Positions 63,001-64,000 of a stretch of DNA of 64,000 nucleotides are shown one piece after another. The stretch is from Roseovarius aestuarii. GTDB lineage: Bacteria; Pseudomonadota; Alphaproteobacteria; Rhodobacterales; Rhodobacteraceae. Numbering within the stretch: position 1 is the first letter of the stretch; every line of letters begins with the position of its first letter. Both the position numbers and the translations under genes were made by a program. The notes beneath the pieces were generated by a model. It saw only the letters and a program-made list of their open reading frames with translations. It ran no database searches and was not told the DNA's origin. The DNA lies in the NCBI GenBank assembly GCA_027214255.1, contig JAPWHL010000017.1, positions 26,084 to 90,083 of the forward strand, read 5' to 3'.

Positions 63001-64000
63001 GGAACACTGACGTTGGGGACAAACTTTACCAATGTCGAAGTCGTCGAGCTGGACACAGGTTCGAACGATGCAGTGGCCATGAATGTCGATGCATCTGCCG
63101 TGGCAAACGGGATGACCATCAAGGGCAACTCGGCGGCCAATACCCTGACAGGTACGGATCATGACGACACTCTGTTGGGTGGCGCAGGTGATGATACCTT
63201 GACTGGGGGCGATGGTGACGATGTGATGGACGGTGGCGCGGGGGCCGACAGGTTCTTTGGCGGCGCTGGAAACAACACTGTGACCTATGCCAGTTCCTCG
63301 GCGGGTGTGACGGCAAACCTCGCCAGTGCCATGGGTTCGGGTGGTGATGCACAGGGCGACCTCTATGCCGGTATCTCGAACCTGATCGGTTCGGACATGA
63401 ACGACACGCTGATCGGACGTGGTGATGCCAACCTTCTGGAAGGTGGTGGGGGTCTGGATGTTCTGTCAGGCGGTGCTGGTGACGATACGCTGGACGGAGG
63501 AGACGGCAACGACATCATCATCGGCGGCGCGGGCAATGACCGCGTGTATGATGGTTCTGGCGATGACGACATCCAACTGGGCGACGGTGATGACTATGTC
63601 CGCGCGCAGGGTGGGGCCGACTATTACGATGGTGGGTCGGGCACTGACTATATCAGCTATTACGACAGTTCCGGTGGTGTCCGTCTGGATTTTGAGGCCA
63701 ACACCGCATCGCATGGCTGGGCCAACAATGACACGGTTCTCAACTTCGAGGGCGCGTCGGGGTCCAAAACCGGGGACGATACGATCACCGGCTCATCGGG
63801 CGACAACTATATCCAGACTTACGGCGGCGATGACCGTGTGTATGACGGTTCTGGCAACGATGAGATCAAGCTGGGCGATGGTGATGACTATGTCCGCGCA
63901 CAGGGCGGGGCCGACAGCTATTATGGTGGCGACGGGGTTGACTACATCAGCTATTACGACAGCACGGGTGGTGTCCGTCTGGACTTTGAGGCCAACACCG
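57100..64000 (+). CDS. giant RTX/parallel beta-helix secreted protein, N-terminal 2300 residues
   Basis: Open from ATG 57100 to the right edge. AGGAG at 57087-57091 selects ATG 57100 over ATG 57094. No signal peptide. Five beta-helix (pectate-lyase-like) segments start with the same logic, a SIQAAVDAA-type helix then AGTYxExVxV: near 57142, 58621, 60241, 61341 and 62161 (GAGDTVRVSAGVYTENVTI; GNGDEILVSAGTYTEQVTV; DGDEILVGAGTFAGVTI; EDGDLVYLAAGTHTLPSQL; AGDTITILAGTYAEDVVV). Between them are RTX Ca-binding blocks (GGAGNDVLSGGTGDDILDGG at about 60010) and repeated linkers (GDRGDYTVTWNGA at 58495, GDRDDYTVTWDGT at 60106). It is a likely type I-secreted adhesin or polysaccharide-binding/lyase protein; no catalytic residues were confirmed. 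Confidence 0.85.
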   Translation, partial: MTIFTVNLSGALGGGNFHTIQDAINAAGAGDTVRVSAGVYTENVTISTSGITLESVDGRDATVIDGISGAGSLGAVVLASGANDVTIGGTGKGFTINGIDNGNPAVENAAVYIQGAHNNLTIQGNEIVANGDSGMTSEYSAVVTNVTIDGNIFSGQTFNGIPAGEGFGTQFTEVDVPRQLVTLGGNGQNTNGVTFSNNQITGTAGGTNAAGDPQGNTLVTIDAANSTITGNEFSGFTTRYATQLRVREDATDLVGNTYSNDAGGNVGLYLGLSGGESAGTISGNLATYGDGDDVIMAAIGNDSIDGGAGVDTYDMSANGSGASVVDLAGGYSFSAVTGFDNLSNIENVKGSAGNDALLGDAGDNMFMATGGTDNIDGRGGIDTFDASDAVTDLSVDLSTGAVSGAYSATLSNVENVVTGSGDDTVVTSSVRNNVSTGAGEDAITASAGGDRIDGGADFDTVNFAGDRGDYTVTWNGATATIDDGAGNVTWVANVGMLNFATGGNVHLVSETGDYTSIQDAVDNAGNGDEILVSAGTYTEQVTVDNFAGLNITATGEVTIKAPADVVNNGGTSNWSRPINAVVAVGDSTDVVLTGFTVDGDGNGDTIDGAGARFFGVSYHESSGGLENVDITGVRRPYDAGTTSDGFPVVSGAQDAHGLHVDNHGKTQLDFFMHGGSISDFQKNATLIYNANLDINGVTITGGGAQPIIGQNGIQAYNSTGTIQNSTIQDMGYAGPDNVASSMFLLRSNTDLNVINNTMTGAGDDAAKVQAVLVGDYAGDPNSGGAISGNTISGVDTGILVVGTLDPAGIDISDNDISDLDATNMDAAGVAFAPAGAAAVAYTVEGSSVSDNLTGGSADDDLSGLGGDDFIEGAGGADALIGGAGDDTFNYSQAADFAAGETVDGGDDDDTITYDNATGGTLTLGAGVSNVENVEVLDAGNIDASAVLTGLNITGSAADNTLIGTAQDDVIDGGAGNDVLSGGTGDDILDGGDGMDTAMFAGDRDDYTVTWDGTEATVDDGSGNVTTVTNAGSLKFATGGNVHLVSMTGDFSTIQAAYTASVDGDEILVGAGTFAGVTIAKDVTLRGAKADEAGYNDLTLSGGARSSVGESVITSAFNVNDATTTTIDGFRFENTNALNVNAFEANVDFSNNVIVGGVNQFVGGSTGLGTITISNNYVSSVSGNGFQINSMGNGDVTVSGNMFNGTGAGAAAVNANGIAAFEFSGNVVMNTDSHGVQVAGSMGDVTIDDNTFDNTVSSGKVDRGAISVSAPQAFTGDVTITNNTVTNSPYGVAYRGSDDADTTGVTLDVSGNDFSGVSEAGIGYVGNANANALTGGDEASEFRGFGGDDSINGGTGDDTIDGGDGFDTATFTGNFEDYTLDLAAGTSMGADGSDSFSNVEKLVFDDRNVFIVQAGDSVHAAVAAAEDGDLVYLAAGTHTLPSQLSLTNPIEIMGAGEGLTTIVGGANAWAIYVDADDVTVSGFSLDASANDRGIKLQGADEAVDVPTERFTLNDVTITGAAVAEMDIHRVENSTFTNLTVDGDGTAGTGVGITASNNLTFTNLETIDNGWGGVGIFGNTSVPTWSDGSDNIKFLGTLTQNEAISIYAQETDGKPVTNIEIESFAQVYKVFNADHRANGADFTFFFETAAEATAYARGMVNPASAVVAGPEDNQIETMDLGTTFVVGDGMSIQAAVDAASAGDTITILAGTYAEDVVVNKQLTINGANAGIAGDGVRDAESIIDGSIHVQSTGAGSTIDGVSIEKDTATGMAHGVYVQSASNVTVTNSILTGTGDGDTGRGVLWSTGTTGGLEVSNNSISGWRSGMYLNNGSDAIITGNVFDSNGNHINNDGADLAELSNNSFTNSGGAQLAFLVEAGTLSADFSAFMAAGNTFDDGARHISIYASGEGKTIVGSDYNDTFWENAFDNTVVGGAGDDFLRVGNASHFGAADMFDGGDGTDSVVFGSGSGGTLTLGTNFTNVEVVELDTGSNDAVAMNVDASAVANGMTIKGNSAANTLTGTDHDDTLLGGAGDDTLTGGDGDDVMDGGAGADRFFGGAGNNTVTYASSSAGVTANLASAMGSGGDAQGDLYAGISNLIGSDMNDTLIGRGDANLLEGGGGLDVLSGGAGDDTLDGGDGNDIIIGGAGNDRVYDGSGDDDIQLGDGDDYVRAQGGADYYDGGSGTDYISYYDSSGGVRLDFEANTASHGWANNDTVLNFEGASGSKTGDDTITGSSGDNYIQTYGGDDRVYDGSGNDEIKLGDGDDYVRAQGGADSYYGGDGVDYISYYDSTGGVRLDFEANT
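63538..64000 (+). repeat. 294-bp tandem repeat (98-residue RTX module), second unit cut by window edge
   Basis: Unit 1 is 63538-63831 and unit 2 begins at 63832 with the same DRVYDGSG start. Corresponding blocks are nearly identical: LGDGDDYVRAQGGAD, DYISYYDSSGGVRLDFEANT versus DYISYYDSTGGVRLDFEANT. The same module, with the same 294-bp length, occurs once in the smaller RTX gene at 39594. Confidence 0.75.

Noticed and set aside
57085..63714. Many - strand open frames (up to 390 codons) opposite the giant RTX gene
   Set aside because: The + strand frame is uninterrupted and built of recognisable repeats; the antisense frames mirror that repeat structure.
63511..64000. Regular repeats considered as a CRISPR array
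   Set aside because: The repeats are 294 bp, coding and in frame, with no unique spacers of 30-40 bp.

Overview
The window looks like a chromosomal segment of a marine alphaproteobacterium of the Rhodobacterales (Roseobacter group). The evidence is a moderately GC-rich sequence, an NAD-dependent Fds-type formate dehydrogenase operon, two TRAP/ABC-linked catabolic blocks, tandem Rieske oxygenases, an NsrR-like regulator and giant RTX proteins. I saw no tRNA, rRNA, CRISPR array or intact insertion sequence. The taxonomy is inferred from gene content only.

Region 1 (1-9 kb): the 3' end of an HpaB-type flavin monooxygenase, two tandem Rieske oxygenase alpha subunits, a RidA-like protein and a DUF1028 protein on the + strand. 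On the - strand are a flavin reductase fused to a LysR ligand-binding domain that lacks any DNA-binding domain, and a LysR regulator whose sensor domain is its close relative. Region 2 (6.8-17.5 kb): a complete histidine-utilisation locus. hutI-hutH-hutG-hutU and a TRAP transporter (dctP-dctQ-dctM) run leftward as one apparent operon; hutF-hutC run rightward. A GntR/HutC-type operator sits inside the hutI promoter. Region 3 (17.5-24.5 kb): a LysR regulator and fdsG-fdsB-fdsA-fdhD-fdsD, which can oxidise the formate released by HutG and by oxidative N-demethylation.

Region 4 (24.5-38 kb): a phospholipase D-like protein, an EEP-family nuclease/phosphatase, a PhnA/YjdM zinc-ribbon protein, a TetR regulator with two candidate operators 21 bp apart, and an operon of two old-yellow-enzyme-type flavin oxidoreductases flanking a ProC-like reductase. 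Then follow an Rnk-like protein, a type III polyketide synthase with an isoprenylcysteine-methyltransferase-like partner, an Fsr-like MFS exporter, and a DUF6522-truncated hemoglobin-NsrR group.

Region 5 (38-55 kb): a 652-residue RTX protein, a FadR-type GntR regulator, and a long + strand catabolic operon: TPP-dependent dehydrogenase E1 alpha/beta, an AcoC-like E2 that ends in an alpha/beta-hydrolase domain, NIPSNAP, a DUF3830-like two-domain protein, a hydroxyacyl-CoA/carnitine dehydrogenase-like enzyme, an SDR, a cupin and a hydrolase. Next comes a VOC protein with a complete oligopeptide-type ABC importer. Both units carry the same unusual about 21-bp element upstream, so they are probably co-regulated. 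I cannot assign the substrate; this is the best candidate here for an undescribed pathway.

Region 6 (55-64 kb): a decayed flavoprotein fragment, an AT-rich gene-poor stretch, and the first 2300 codons of a giant secreted protein made of five beta-helix segments alternating with RTX calcium-binding repeats; it runs off the right edge. It shares an exactly 294-bp (98-residue) module with the smaller RTX protein 24 kb away.
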